Shown in pieces: positions 1-8,870 of a stretch of 64,000 nt of DNA. Both the position numbers and the translations under genes were made by a program. The number at the start of each line of letters is the position of its first letter. The stretch's first letter is position 1. Under the pieces are notes generated by a model that searched no databases, was not told where the DNA came from, and worked only from the letters and a program-made list of their open reading frames with translations. Source of the DNA: a bacterium (GTDB taxonomy: Bacteria > Myxococcota_A > UBA9160 > SZUA-336); NCBI GenBank assembly GCA_024226335.1, contig JAAELY010000029.1:16184-80183 (forward strand), in the 5' to 3' direction.

Positions 1-2
1 CC

Positions 3-527
3 GGGGCCACCGAACACTTCCACGGCGTGCCGACCGATTACAGTCAGCGGCGTACGATCGAGCAGGATGCCCCGGAGATCCTGAAGCGCTGTCGAGAAGA
101 CGGGGCGGACGTCGCACTTCTGGTACCGCTCTGACCTGTCTGCCACCAGACGGTCAGTCTGGTCGCCCGTCATCTGGAAGCGAACGGAATTCCGACCGTA
201 GTCGTGGGCTCCGCGCGCGACATTGTCGAAGAGTGCGGGGTGGCCCGCTTCCTGTTCAGCGACTTCCCTCTGGGAAACCCCTGCGGTGTGCCCTACGACC
301 GCGAGATGCAGCAGTCCATGGTCGCTCATGCCCTGGATCTGCTCGAGAGTGCTCGACTGCCTCGTACAACGGTCCAGGCGCCCGTCCGCTTCGGCAGCGA
401 CGAGGACTGGAAGGCGCGCTACGCGCGAATCGACGCTTCCAACCGCGAGCAATTGCGCGCCATGGGCGACCGCAGGCGCGCCCGCCAGGGACAGGCGAAG
501 AGTGAGGGGCGCGCGAGAGAGAGTTGA
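3..527 (+). CDS. GrdB/PrdB-like selenoprotein, 5'-truncated by the window edge, in-frame UGA at 132-134
   Basis: The frame starting at base 3 is open to a TGA at 132-134 and continues in the same frame to the TGA at 525-527. Around the internal TGA it reads LLVPL-U-PVCHQTVSLVARHLE, giving a U-x-x-C redox motif. That matches the UxxC-type selenocysteine or CxxC site of the glycine/sarcosine/betaine/D-proline reductase selenoprotein B family. Downstream sequence (IPTVVVGSARDIVEECG, then FPLGNPCGVPYD) is typical of that family. A SECIS-like hairpin follows the UGA at the right distance. Proteobacterial members of this family are of unclear substrate; redox or dithiol chemistry is inferred. The start codon lies outside the window. 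An ordinary caller would start at GTG 204 and lose the active site. Confidence 0.85.
145..163 (+). promoter_or_regulatory. Bacterial SECIS element for selenocysteine insertion
   Basis: Seven perfect base pairs (145-151 with 157-163; core CCAGAC/GTCTGG) close a five-base loop GGTCA at 152-156. The loop begins 17 nt after the UGA at 132-134. Bacterial SelB recognises a short hairpin just downstream of the UGA with conserved G (and U) in the apical loop; the GGUC loop here resembles that of E. coli fdhF. The hairpin lies inside the coding sequence, as bacterial SECIS elements do. Confidence 0.8.
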
Positions 528-534
528 GGCGCGA

Positions 535-882
535 TCAGGCCTCTAGAATCTGCCGGTAGAAACCAGAGAACGCTTCGCCAGAGCCGTCGAGTAGGACTCC
601 GAAACCGCCGAACACCGCTTCCGGTGCTCGTCTTCCCGCGTCCTGTCGGGTCGTCCAGCGTACGGAACCGGAGATGCATACGGCACGACCGCGGAGGTCC
701 GTGAAGGTGACGACGACAGCTTCATCGGGTGCGGGTAAGTGGTTCGCGGTCACGAACAGTCCCTCGCGACTCACGTTGCGAATGCAGCCAATCCTGCGGC
801 CGGTGGGCGTTTCGAAGGATGCGGCGATACGCCCCACATCGCGGCGAATCGGAGCGGCATCCTGACTTTCGAGTTCCGTCAC
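535..882 (-). CDS. PilZ domain protein
   Basis: A 115-residue protein consisting essentially of one PilZ domain, the c-di-GMP receptor fold. Visible features are an arginine-rich N-terminal segment (RRDVGR), the RNVSREGLFV segment corresponding to the (D/N)xSxxG half of the binding motif, and alternating beta-strand pattern through SGSVRW. It has no output domain, so it probably acts by binding a partner. It ends 7 bp from the convergent selenoprotein gene and lies 70 bp downstream of the cyclase-family gene on the same strand. Other c-di-GMP-related genes in the window (HDOD, GGDEF-EAL) are far away. Confidence 0.8.
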   Translation of the reverse strand: MTELESQDAAPIRRDVGRIAASFETPTGRRIGCIRNVSREGLFVTANHLPAPDEAVVVTFTDLRGRAVCISGSVRWTTRQDAGRRAPEAVFGGFGVLLDGSGEAFSGFYRQILEA

Positions 883-952
883 TGGGGGGTGTATCGACCG
901 CTACAGAGTGGGCCTTTACGAGAGGTGCCGCGAGGGTGTGCGTCGATGGGGA

Positions 953-1894
953 TCAGCGGATGGCCACGGGATTGATCACCATCTGCACGGCTCCGACAAA
1001 GCGCGGTTGCCCCAGTACGAACAGGAATTCCCAGGCGCGATCGGCGAGCAACTGCTCGGTGCGGATGTTCTCGAGGATGTAGACACCGTTTTTCGCCAAC
1101 AGGATCTGGTGTACGGGAAACACGCGTTCTTCAGACTCGCCGGGAGACACGTCCAGGCCCCAGGTGTCGGCGCCGACTGCGACCACGTTCTTGGCAGCGA
1201 GATATTCCGCGCCCTTTTCTCCAAGTCCGGGTTCGCCCGCCAGAAAGCGCTCGGGATCCGTCTTCGCCAGCGCCTGCCAGCCCGTGTTCAGGATGACCAC
1301 GTCGCCCTTGCGCAACTCCACGCCCTGCTTCTGCGCCGCTCCTGTGATTTCGGCCACGTTGATCGCGCGGCCCGCTTCGAGTCGTGTTTTTCCCAGGAAT
1401 CCAGCGATGTCGAGCAGAACGCCCCGCGTTACGATCGGTGGCAACTCGTGTGTGCCGAACTTGATCAATCCGTCGGGACGCCAGAACTCGGAGATGTGTA
1501 CGCCGTTGTAGTAGCGGTGATCGATTCCCAGGTGGCCGAGTCCGTCGATCTGGGTGCCGATGCCCAACCAGGTGAGCATCCAGTCATCGTTGAAGGTTCC
1601 CTTGTTCGCCCCTGAAGAAGCGCCGGATCCGTCGCCGGCGGCGACCGCGAAAAGTTCGAATGAACGGCTGCCGAAGGCGGGCGTATCGCGGCCGGTTTCT
1701 ACCCCCAGAGCGTAGGTCTTGCCGGTCTTGACCAGCTTGGCCGCAGCGAGCACACCTTCCGGCGAGAGATTGTTGATCGCTCCCAGGGTGTCATCCGCGC
1801 CGTATCTGGACGGGTACCAGGAGTCTTCTGCGAGGCTCGATCCGGGCCAGTTGCAGGCTGCGACGAGGACGAGAGCGGGGAAAATGCGCTTCAT
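953..1894 (-). CDS. Secreted cyclase-family (kynurenine formamidase-like) metal hydrolase
   Basis: A 313-residue protein of the Cyclase family (PF04199), which contains kynurenine formamidases and related Mn/Zn amide or ester hydrolases. The N-terminus has a hydrophobic export signal (MKRIFPALVLVAAC) with a lipobox-like VAAC, so it may be a lipoprotein. The family metal-site region is recognisable as GTQIDGLGHLG, although the first His of the usual HxGTHxD is Gln here. VILNTGWQ, GADTWGLDVSP and HQILLAKNGVYILEN follow in family order. The export signal makes a periplasmic substrate likely; kynurenine itself is unlikely. It is divergent from the beta-oxidation genes. Confidence 0.85.
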   Translation of the reverse strand: MKRIFPALVLVAACNWPGSSLAEDSWYPSRYGADDTLGAINNLSPEGVLAAAKLVKTGKTYALGVETGRDTPAFGSRSFELFAVAAGDGSGASSGANKGTFNDDWMLTWLGIGTQIDGLGHLGIDHRYYNGVHISEFWRPDGLIKFGTHELPPIVTRGVLLDIAGFLGKTRLEAGRAINVAEITGAAQKQGVELRKGDVVILNTGWQALAKTDPERFLAGEPGLGEKGAEYLAAKNVVAVGADTWGLDVSPGESEERVFPVHQILLAKNGVYILENIRTEQLLADRAWEFLFVLGQPRFVGAVQMVINPVAIR

Positions 1895-2076
1895 GATTCA
1901 TCCTTCGCTCCGGCCGATACCGGTGTTCGGCAAGCTTCTCACGCCCCCCTTGAGAAATCCCGTCGAGGCTGACAAGATCGCCTCAGACGGACTCCCCCGG
2001 CGCACCTCCGCGAGCCCTGGGGCCGGTCCCATTTTCGCCGTATCTACGGTAGGATAGAAGGACAGAGAGCAAATTT

Positions 2077-3426
2077 ATGTCTGTTACCAGCAAGATCCCC
2101 AGCGGGGTGGAACTGCGAAAGCTCCTCTCGAGTCGAAGCATCGAGCGCGTCGTCATCCTGGGTGCCAACGGAACGATGGGCTACGGCAGCGGCGCCCTGT
2201 TCACTCAAGCCGTACCGCACGTCACCTTTCTGGCGCGCAGCAAGGCCAAAGCGGACGAGGGACTCGCGGAGGCCATCAGCCAGGTGCGCTCGCCCACGGT
2301 GGCCTCGCGCGTGGAGACCGGCGATTACGACAGCGATCTGGATGCGGCCGTCTCCAAGGCCGATCTGATCTTCGAAGCTCTGACCGAGGACTTTGCGATC
2401 AAGAAGCAGATGTTCGACCGGGTCGAAAAGGTGCGCCGCGATGACTCGATCATCGCCACCGTGACTTCGGGACTGTCGATCAACGAACTCTGCGAAGGCC
2501 GAAACGATTCCTTCCGCAGAAATTTCCTCGGACTGCACTTCTTCAATCCACCCAACGTCATCGTGGGTACGGAACTGATCGCGGGAAGCGATACAGATCC
2601 CGCCCTGGTCGACTTCATCGATGCCTTCGCGCGCTTGCGACTGGGTCGCGAGATGATCCGCACGTCCGACACACCGGCCTTTGCGGGCAATCGCGTCGGT
2701 TTCAAGGTACTCAACGAGGCCGCGCAACTGGCCGAGCAGATCAGTCCGTTGCTGGTCGACAAGATCGTCGGTCCTTACACGGGCCGGGCGATGACGCCGC
2801 TGGCCACCATCGATCTGGTGGGCTGGGACATTCATCGCGCGATCGTCGACAACGTATTCGAGAAGACCGACGACGAAGCTCACGCAACGCTCGAACTGCC
2901 CGCCTACATGGCCAAGCTCATGGAGCAGGGAGTTCTGGGCAACAAGACGGGTGGAGGCTTCTTCAAGAAAGACGGCAAGACGCGCCTGGTGCTCGATCCA
3001 GCCACGGGAAACTACCAGGCCGAGGCCGACGTCAAACTACCGAAGATGGAGTACGTCGATGACATCGCCCATCTCTACGGGCAGGCGCGTTATCGGGAGG
3101 GCATGCAGCTCTTTCTGGGCGCCGAAGGCGACGAGGCAGAGCTCGCACGCAAGGTGATCGCGGGTTATGTCAGCTACGCCTTCCACCGGGTCGGCGAAGC
3201 CACCGAGACCCTCGATGGCATCGACCGGATCATGGGTACGGGTTTCAACTGGGCGCCGCCGGGTGTGCTGGTCGACACCATGGGCGCACGCGCGGCCGTG
3301 AACATGATCGAAAAGGCCGGATTGCCGGTGCCCGACGCTCTGACCGAAGCGGTCAAGAACGGCCGGGAAGACGGTTTCTTCGACGCTCCTCACATCAACA
3401 CTGGCAAGTTCTTCGTCGCGGGCTGA
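2077..3426 (+). CDS. 3-hydroxyacyl-CoA dehydrogenase
   Basis: A 449-residue NAD-dependent 3-hydroxyacyl-CoA dehydrogenase that oxidises L-3-hydroxyacyl-CoA in beta-oxidation. The Rossmann nucleotide motif GANGTMGYG is at residues 29-37. The HFFNPP segment at the catalytic His and the [13 protein letters not shown] linker to the C-terminal dimerisation domain are present. A second 3HCDH C-terminal repeat follows, as in other ~450-residue members. A purine-rich ribosome site precedes the ATG. The thiolase for the next step starts 38 bp downstream, so the two are very likely co-transcribed. Confidence 0.93.
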   Translation: MSVTSKIPSGVELRKLLSSRSIERVVILGANGTMGYGSGALFTQAVPHVTFLARSKAKADEGLAEAISQVRSPTVASRVETGDYDSDLDAAVSKADLIFEALTEDFAIKKQMFDRVEKVRRDDSIIATVTSGLSINELCEGRNDSFRRNFLGLHFFNPPNVIVGTELIAGSDTDPALVDFIDAFARLRLGREMIRTSDTPAFAGNRVGFKVLNEAAQLAEQISPLLVDKIVGPYTGRAMTPLATIDLVGWDIHRAIVDNVFEKTDDEAHATLELPAYMAKLMEQGVLGNKTGGGFFKKDGKTRLVLDPATGNYQAEADVKLPKMEYVDDIAHLYGQARYREGMQLFLGAEGDEAELARKVIAGYVSYAFHRVGEATETLDGIDRIMGTGFNWAPPGVLVDTMGARAAVNMIEKAGLPVPDALTEAVKNGREDGFFDAPHINTGKFFVAG

Positions 3427-3464
3427 GCCCGCGCCTTCAAGTTTCTTCAGGAGGATTCCCCAAA

Positions 3465-4700
3465 ATGGCAGCGACTCCAGAGGTCTACGTACTCGGTGGC
3501 TATCAGACGGATTTCGCGCGCAACTGGACCAAGGAGCAGAAGCACTTCTCCGCGCTCATGCGCGAGAGCGTGCTCGGTGGGCTGCAGAGTTGCGAGATCG
3601 CTCCGGAAGAAGTCCAGAGCGCACATGTGGGCAACTTCGCCGCTGAGCTCTACTGCATGCAGGGCCATCTGGGGGCGTTCTTCACGGAAGTCGATCCCGC
3701 TTTCTCCGGACTTCCGACCAGTCGCCACGAAGCGGCCTGTGCTTCGGGTAGCATCGCTCTCCTGGCTGCGTCCGCCGAGATCGAGGCGGGTCGTTACGAC
3801 CTGCAGGCGGTTGTCGGCATCGAACAGATGAAGACGGTTTCGGCCTCCGAGGGAGGGGCCTTCCTGGGTACCGCTGCCTGGTACGCAGAAGAAGCCGACG
3901 GCATCGAGTTTCCGTTCCCGAAGCTCTTCGGCCGCCTCGGCGACGAATACGACGCGCGCTACGGACTCAAGGACGAGCATCTGGCGGAGCTGTCCAAGAT
4001 CAACTACGCGAACGCCAAGCTGAATCCGAACGCCCAGACGCGCACCTGGTACATGAACAAGGAGCACGCGCTGTGTCGAACTGACGACAACGCGGCGGTT
4101 GGCGGTCGCATCCGCATCGCGGATTGCTCACAGGTCACCGACGGCGCGGTTTGCGTCTTCCTGGCCTCTCGCGAATACGCCGAGCGCTACGCCAAGGGTC
4201 GGGGTCTGAAGCTCTCCCAGATCCCACGCATCAAGGGCTGGGGCCACAACACAGCGCGCCTGCGTTTCAGCGACAAGGTCGCCGAGAGTCGGGGCAACGA
4301 ATTCGTTCTGCCGCATGTGCGCAGCACCGTGGTTTCGGCCATGGAGCGCGCCGGTATTGCGGATGTGAATGGCATCGATGGCATCGAGACGCACGATTGC
4401 TTCACGACTTCGGAGTACATGGCGATCGATCACTTCGGCATCACCAAGCCCGGTGAAAGCTGGAAGGCGATCGAAGCGGGCTGGCTGGAGATCGACGGCA
4501 AGCATCCGATCAATCCCAGCGGCGGACTGATTGGCGCGGGCCACCCCGTGGGCGCAACCGGGACTCGTCAGTTGCTCGATGCCTATCTGCAGGTGACCGG
4601 TCAGGCCGGCGCCTACCAGGTAGAGGGAGCCAAGAACTTCCAGACCCTGAACATCGGCGGGAGTGGCACCACGAGTTGTAGTTTCGTCGTCGGGGTGTAG
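3465..4700 (+). CDS. SCP2-type thiolase (acetyl-CoA acyltransferase)
   Basis: A 411-residue thiolase of the sterol-carrier-protein-2 type, which cleaves 3-ketoacyl-CoA to acetyl-CoA (or propionyl-CoA). The nucleophilic Cys92 is in EAACASGS. The HDCFTTSE motif typical of the SCP2-thiolase branch and the C-terminal [14 protein letters not shown] with the catalytic His are present. AGGAGG precedes the ATG. It forms an operon with the upstream 3-hydroxyacyl-CoA dehydrogenase. SCP2 thiolases often serve branched or steroid side chains, which fits the P450/FadE34-like cluster near 57-62 kb; the chain specificity is inferred. Confidence 0.92.
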   Translation: MAATPEVYVLGGYQTDFARNWTKEQKHFSALMRESVLGGLQSCEIAPEEVQSAHVGNFAAELYCMQGHLGAFFTEVDPAFSGLPTSRHEAACASGSIALLAASAEIEAGRYDLQAVVGIEQMKTVSASEGGAFLGTAAWYAEEADGIEFPFPKLFGRLGDEYDARYGLKDEHLAELSKINYANAKLNPNAQTRTWYMNKEHALCRTDDNAAVGGRIRIADCSQVTDGAVCVFLASREYAERYAKGRGLKLSQIPRIKGWGHNTARLRFSDKVAESRGNEFVLPHVRSTVVSAMERAGIADVNGIDGIETHDCFTTSEYMAIDHFGITKPGESWKAIEAGWLEIDGKHPINPSGGLIGAGHPVGATGTRQLLDAYLQVTGQAGAYQVEGAKNFQTLNIGGSGTTSCSFVVGV

Positions 4701-4739
4701 TGCGCGGGAACCCGTTTTCGAAATTCGCAGCGGGGGGCC

Positions 4740-6617
4740 GTGAGTAGCGAAACGATCGAACGGCGTCTGGCGGCGGTCCTCTCGGCGGATATCGTCGGCT
4801 ATAGCCGGCTGATGGCCGACGATGAAGACGCAACCGTGAATACGCTGCGCTCGCGCCGCGATCTGGTTTCTCAGCTCATCCCCGATCACCGCGGGCGTTT
4901 GGTCGATTTCACCGGCGACAACTTCCTGGCGGAGTTTCCCTCTGCGATCGATGCCCTGCGCTGCGCGCTCGAAATCCAGGCCAACACCGCAGAACTGAAC
5001 GAAGTCCTGCCCGAAGCACGCCGGATGCGCTTCCGCATCGGCGCCCACCTGGGAGATCTGCGTTCCGAAGGTGAGCGCATCTTCGGTGAAGGCGTGAACA
5101 TCGCCGCGCGCCTGGAGGCGCTAGCGGAACCCGATGGGATCTGTGTCTCGTCGGCGATTCGAGATCAGGTGCGAAACAAGCTGGATCTGGAGTTCACCGA
5201 TCTCGGACCGCGAGACTTGAAGAACATCCCGGAGCCGGTTCACGCATTCGCCGTGGGAGCGATCGAGGGGGAGGGGTCGAGACCTCGAGCGGGTACGAGG
5301 CGTTTCCTGTGGGTGGCCGCCGGTGTGTTCCTTGTGGTCGGACTGCTTCTGACCTGGGTCTATCGCGGTGTCTCGCCTGCGCTGGAGTTCGCAGCACTCG
5401 CGCCCCCTTCCAATCCGGCTCTTCCGTCCGAGCCCTCGATCATCGTCCTGCCATTCGACAATCTCAGTGATGATCCCGAGCAGGAGTACTTCAGTGACGG
5501 GATTACCGAGGATCTCACGACGGACCTGTCACAGATCCCGCGCCTGTTCGTAATCGCGCGCAACTCGGCGTTCACCTACAAGGGCAAACCCATCGACGTC
5601 GTGCAGGTCGGTCGCGAGATGGGCGTGCGCTATGTGCTCGAAGGCAGTGTGCGCAAAGCTGAAGATACCGTTCGCATCACCGCACAGTTGATCGATGCGG
5701 GCACGGGGTTTCACGTCTGGAGCGCCCGTTACGATCGAAAGATCGCGGGTCTTTTCGCCCTTCAGAGTGAGATCTCAGAAGAGATCCTCGCCGCTCTGAG
5801 CGTCGAGTTGCAGGAGGCGGAGATTCGGCGCATGCGCAGCACGCGCCCCAATGAGGTCAGTGCCTACGATGCCTTCACGCGCGGATTTGCCAGCTTTCTT
5901 CGCTTCAGGCATGCGGGGCACGAGGATGCAGCGCGCTGGTTCGAGCGCGCCATCGAGATCGAACCGGACTACGCAAGGGCGCACGCATTTCTCGGCCTGG
6001 CAACCATGCACGGGTACACGCTGGGTTGGAGCATGGACGTGGACGCGCTGGAACGCGCGGAAGCACTCGCTCAGAGAGCTTTCCAGATCAATCCGCGCCA
6101 ATTGGAGACCCAGTACCTGCTGACACAACTCAATCTGGCGCGCGGCCGACCGGGGAGAGGGCTGGAAGCGGCGCGCAAGGGCGTCCAACTGGCTCCGAGA
6201 GACAACACCGCCATCTTCCTTCTGGGGTTGTCCTTGGTTGCCGCGGAAGGTGATTTGAAAAAGGGCGGAAGCTTGATTCGCGAAGCGCTGCGTCGCAATC
6301 CACGGCCGCCGGCCTCGTGGTGGACAACGCTCGCGAGCACTCGTTATCTGACGGGGCGCCGGGAAGAAGCCGTGGCGATCTGGGAGCGATCGCGCGGTGC
6401 GAATCCCGATGAGATCCACGTCCGCATCGCGCTGGCCTGGCACTACGCGACGAACGGCGCGCGGGAACGAGCCAGCGAGATCGTTCGCGAGATACGCGTC
6501 GTAAACCCGGAACTCACGCCGGAGCGCGCACGCGACTTGATCGCGCCGATAGGCACTCCGATGCGTTCAGAGGAGCTTCTGGAGGCCCTCCAGCGCGCCT
6601 TCGCATTGTCTTCTTGA
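4740..6617 (+). CDS. Class III adenylate cyclase with TolB-like and TPR domains
   Basis: A 625-residue protein with a GTG start. Residues about 5-170 are a class III nucleotide cyclase domain: metal-binding Asp17 in SADIVGYS and Asp60 in FTGDNFLAEF, and the transition-state pair Asn120/Arg124 in VNIAARLE. All catalytic elements seem intact. One transmembrane segment lies near 187-207. A TolB/FlgO-like domain (IVLPFDNLSDDPEQEYFSDG) follows, then TPR-like helices to the C-terminus. This architecture is common in alphaproteobacteria and 'deltaproteobacteria', and is thought to convert an external or protein signal into cAMP. It begins 39 bp after the thiolase and may share its transcript. Confidence 0.9.
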   Translation: MSSETIERRLAAVLSADIVGYSRLMADDEDATVNTLRSRRDLVSQLIPDHRGRLVDFTGDNFLAEFPSAIDALRCALEIQANTAELNEVLPEARRMRFRIGAHLGDLRSEGERIFGEGVNIAARLEALAEPDGICVSSAIRDQVRNKLDLEFTDLGPRDLKNIPEPVHAFAVGAIEGEGSRPRAGTRRFLWVAAGVFLVVGLLLTWVYRGVSPALEFAALAPPSNPALPSEPSIIVLPFDNLSDDPEQEYFSDGITEDLTTDLSQIPRLFVIARNSAFTYKGKPIDVVQVGREMGVRYVLEGSVRKAEDTVRITAQLIDAGTGFHVWSARYDRKIAGLFALQSEISEEILAALSVELQEAEIRRMRSTRPNEVSAYDAFTRGFASFLRFRHAGHEDAARWFERAIEIEPDYARAHAFLGLATMHGYTLGWSMDVDALERAEALAQRAFQINPRQLETQYLLTQLNLARGRPGRGLEAARKGVQLAPRDNTAIFLLGLSLVAAEGDLKKGGSLIREALRRNPRPPASWWTTLASTRYLTGRREEAVAIWERSRGANPDEIHVRIALAWHYATNGARERASEIVREIRVVNPELTPERARDLIAPIGTPMRSEELLEALQRAFALSS

Positions 6618-6623
6618 TCCTTC

Positions 6624-6644
6624 GAGCGGTGGAATAGTCCGCTC
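6624..6644 (+). terminator. Weak hairpin after the adenylate cyclase gene
   Basis: GAGCGG (6624-6629) pairs with CCGCTC (6639-6644) around a nine-base loop, six bases after the cyclase stop codon. No T-tract follows, so intrinsic termination is uncertain. The rest of the 200-bp gap before the TonB-dependent receptor shows no motif I recognise; I looked for cobalamin and c-di-GMP riboswitch signatures without success. Confidence 0.25.
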
Positions 6645-6819
6645 AGACAGGTTAGGCCAACGAACGCCACTCTCGACACCAGTGTTCACGATGGTCGAGC
6701 TTTCGCCAAACGATCCACCTTGATCGCTGATTGAGGCACGAAGTCTCAAGATGAGCGGAGCACCACCGAAACAGACTCAGGTTTGAATTCCTGAACTAGC
6801 TGAGGCCGGAGGGCTCGCT

Positions 6820-8847
6820 GTGTCGCAGTTGACAAAATTTGGCTCGTGTCGGACGTCACCCGTCTGGCTCGGTCTACTCGTCATCTCGATCGCCCTTGCA
6901 GGTTCATCGCTTTCTCGGACTGCATTTGCTGCAGATGATGACTCCGTCGATGTCCTGGCGCTATCGCTGGAAGATCTGGTCAACATGACCGTGACCACCG
7001 TCTCCAAGAAGACACAGCGCTTGATCGATTCCGCTTCTGCGGTCTATGTGATTTCTGCAGAAGACATCCGCCGCAGCGGAATGACCAGCGTACCCGAGCT
7101 TCTCCGGCTCGTTCCCGGGATCAATGTGGCGCGCTTCTCGTCCAGTACCTGGGGTGTGGCCTCTCGCGGTGCGAGTCGACCGCTCAAGAACGATCTCCTG
7201 GTCATGGTTGACGGTCGCAGCGTCTACACTCCGCTCTTTGGCGGAACCTACTGGGACATCCAGAGCGTCACCCTCGAAGACATCGATCGGATCGAGGTCA
7301 TCCGCGGTCCGGGTGGAACGGTCTGGGGCGCGAATGCCGTGAGCGGCGTCATCAATATCATCCGCAAGAGCGCGAGCGTCTCCGATTCCAATTTCGTCAG
7401 CTACGCCGCAGGAAACGAAGACCGGATGACGACCAGCTTGCGCGTCCATCGGAAAGTCGGGGACGCGCAGATGCGTGTCTCGGGGAACTTTCTGACCAGA
7501 GATGAATCGCATAGTCCTGTCCGAGGAGATGCGGGGGATGGCTGGCGTCAGGGAATGATGAGCTACGCGATGGATTGGGACACATCGAGTCGCGATCGAG
7601 TCACCCTTCAGGGAGACTGGTATTCCGGAAAACCCAATCTGCGCACTCGCGTCGATACGGCTACCAGCATCTACACAAATACCGGGCAGACCGAGGGCAA
7701 CTACGAGAACTCGACCCGCGGAGGCAATGTCCTGGGCCGCTGGACCCGGAAGTTCTCGGAGTCGGCTTCGACGCAGTTCCAGTTCTACTGGGATCGACGA
7801 ACTCGTGAAGGCGCGAAGCTGAAAGAAGACCGCCACACATACGACGTGGACTTTCAGAACGACTTCCTTCTCGGTGAGTCGCACGCGATCACCTGGGGTA
7901 CGGGCGCGCGTCTGATGCTCGACGATCTCGAAACTTCGATCAATGCGCTTTTCATTCCGAACAGCAATGAAGAAGTGGTCTACAACGGCTTCATTCAGGA
8001 TGAAGTCTCTCTGATTCCGGACGAACTCAAGCTGACTCTAGGCACGAAGACCGAGTGGAATAGTTACACCGGATGGGAATTCTCTCCCAGTCTCCGAATG
8101 CTCTGGGCGCCGACTGAAACGCAGCAATTCTGGGGGGCGATCTCGCGCACCGTTCGCACGCCCTCTCGGGCTGCGCGCGAACTCAGTATCCTGATTGCTG
8201 GGGTGGTGGCCAATCCGTTCGGGCCACCCGCATACCTGCCGATGACGGTCGCAGGGCGGAAGAACCAGAGTTCTGAATACACCTTCTCCTATGAACTCGG
8301 TTATCGTACCCAGCCGATTCCTTCCCTCTCCTTCGATCTTGCGACCTTCTACAACGTGCTGGAGAACGGGAGTTCCTTTGCGGCGTCGCCGACGAACCCC
8401 GCCGCGCTTTCTTTCGACAATACGGCAGAACTCCACTTCTACGGTGGAGAACTGGCGGCCCAGTGGCAGGCGCGACGATGGGCGCGGCTGAAGGGTAGCT
8501 ACACGTTCTTCCGCACCGGTCGCCAGAACTACACCGATGCGGCGCCAGCGCACAAGTTCCAGATCCAGTCTTACGTGGACTTGCCCTGGGACCTGGAACT
8601 GGACTCCTGGCTCTCCTATTACGGCCGCACCGACAGTCCTACGACTACGGATACGGACATGGACAGCCGATGGCGTCTCGACGTGAGGCTGGGCTGGAAA
8701 CCGATGGAGCAACTCGAACTGAGCCTGGTCGGCCAGAACCTCCTGCACGACGAAGTCGAGGAACTCGATAGCTTCACTGAATCCGGCGGCACAGGTGCAA
8801 TGGAGGTCGAGCGCTCCTTCTACGCAAAGGCCACCTGGCGTTTCTAG
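6820..8847 (+). CDS. TonB-dependent outer-membrane receptor
   Basis: A 675-residue TonB-dependent receptor starting at GTG 6820, after GGAGGG. The signal sequence is followed by the short SLEDLVNMTVTTVSKK segment that commonly precedes the plug in this sub-family. The plug has the usual ISAEDIRRSG, VPGINVAR, MVDGRSVYTPLF and EVIRGPGGTVWGANAVSGVINI motifs. A beta-barrel follows and ends in aromatic Phe (ATWRF). It should import a scarce ligand such as an iron chelate, cobalamin or a glycan; the ligand cannot be read from the sequence. A non-standard ExbB/ExbD/TonB-like operon lies 2.7 kb downstream and is a candidate energiser. Confidence 0.92.
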   Translation: MSQLTKFGSCRTSPVWLGLLVISIALAGSSLSRTAFAADDDSVDVLALSLEDLVNMTVTTVSKKTQRLIDSASAVYVISAEDIRRSGMTSVPELLRLVPGINVARFSSSTWGVASRGASRPLKNDLLVMVDGRSVYTPLFGGTYWDIQSVTLEDIDRIEVIRGPGGTVWGANAVSGVINIIRKSASVSDSNFVSYAAGNEDRMTTSLRVHRKVGDAQMRVSGNFLTRDESHSPVRGDAGDGWRQGMMSYAMDWDTSSRDRVTLQGDWYSGKPNLRTRVDTATSIYTNTGQTEGNYENSTRGGNVLGRWTRKFSESASTQFQFYWDRRTREGAKLKEDRHTYDVDFQNDFLLGESHAITWGTGARLMLDDLETSINALFIPNSNEEVVYNGFIQDEVSLIPDELKLTLGTKTEWNSYTGWEFSPSLRMLWAPTETQQFWGAISRTVRTPSRAARELSILIAGVVANPFGPPAYLPMTVAGRKNQSSEYTFSYELGYRTQPIPSLSFDLATFYNVLENGSSFAASPTNPAALSFDNTAELHFYGGELAAQWQARRWARLKGSYTFFRTGRQNYTDAAPAHKFQIQSYVDLPWDLELDSWLSYYGRTDSPTTTDTDMDSRWRLDVRLGWKPMEQLELSLVGQNLLHDEVEELDSFTESGGTGAMEVERSFYAKATWRF

Positions 8848-8870
8848 CGGACCGGCGGACCGGCACCTTC

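Noticed and set aside
132..134. Stop codon ending a truncated pseudogene at the window start
   Set aside because: Family similarity continues in the same frame on both sides, the codon falls at the redox motif position, and a SECIS-like hairpin follows. Selenocysteine is the better explanation.
2044..2883. Long minus-strand reading frame (279 codons) opposite the 3-hydroxyacyl-CoA dehydrogenase
   Set aside because: It lies wholly antisense to a gene with clear motifs; the openness comes from high GC at third positions. No domain is recognisable.
4128..5048. Minus-strand frame of 306 codons across the thiolase/cyclase junction
   Set aside because: Shadow of two well-supported plus-strand genes; translation has no domain.
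6618..6819. Riboswitch upstream of the TonB-dependent receptor
   Set aside because: I looked for cobalamin (GCCACTG box) and c-di-GMP signatures and found only partial, unsupported matches.
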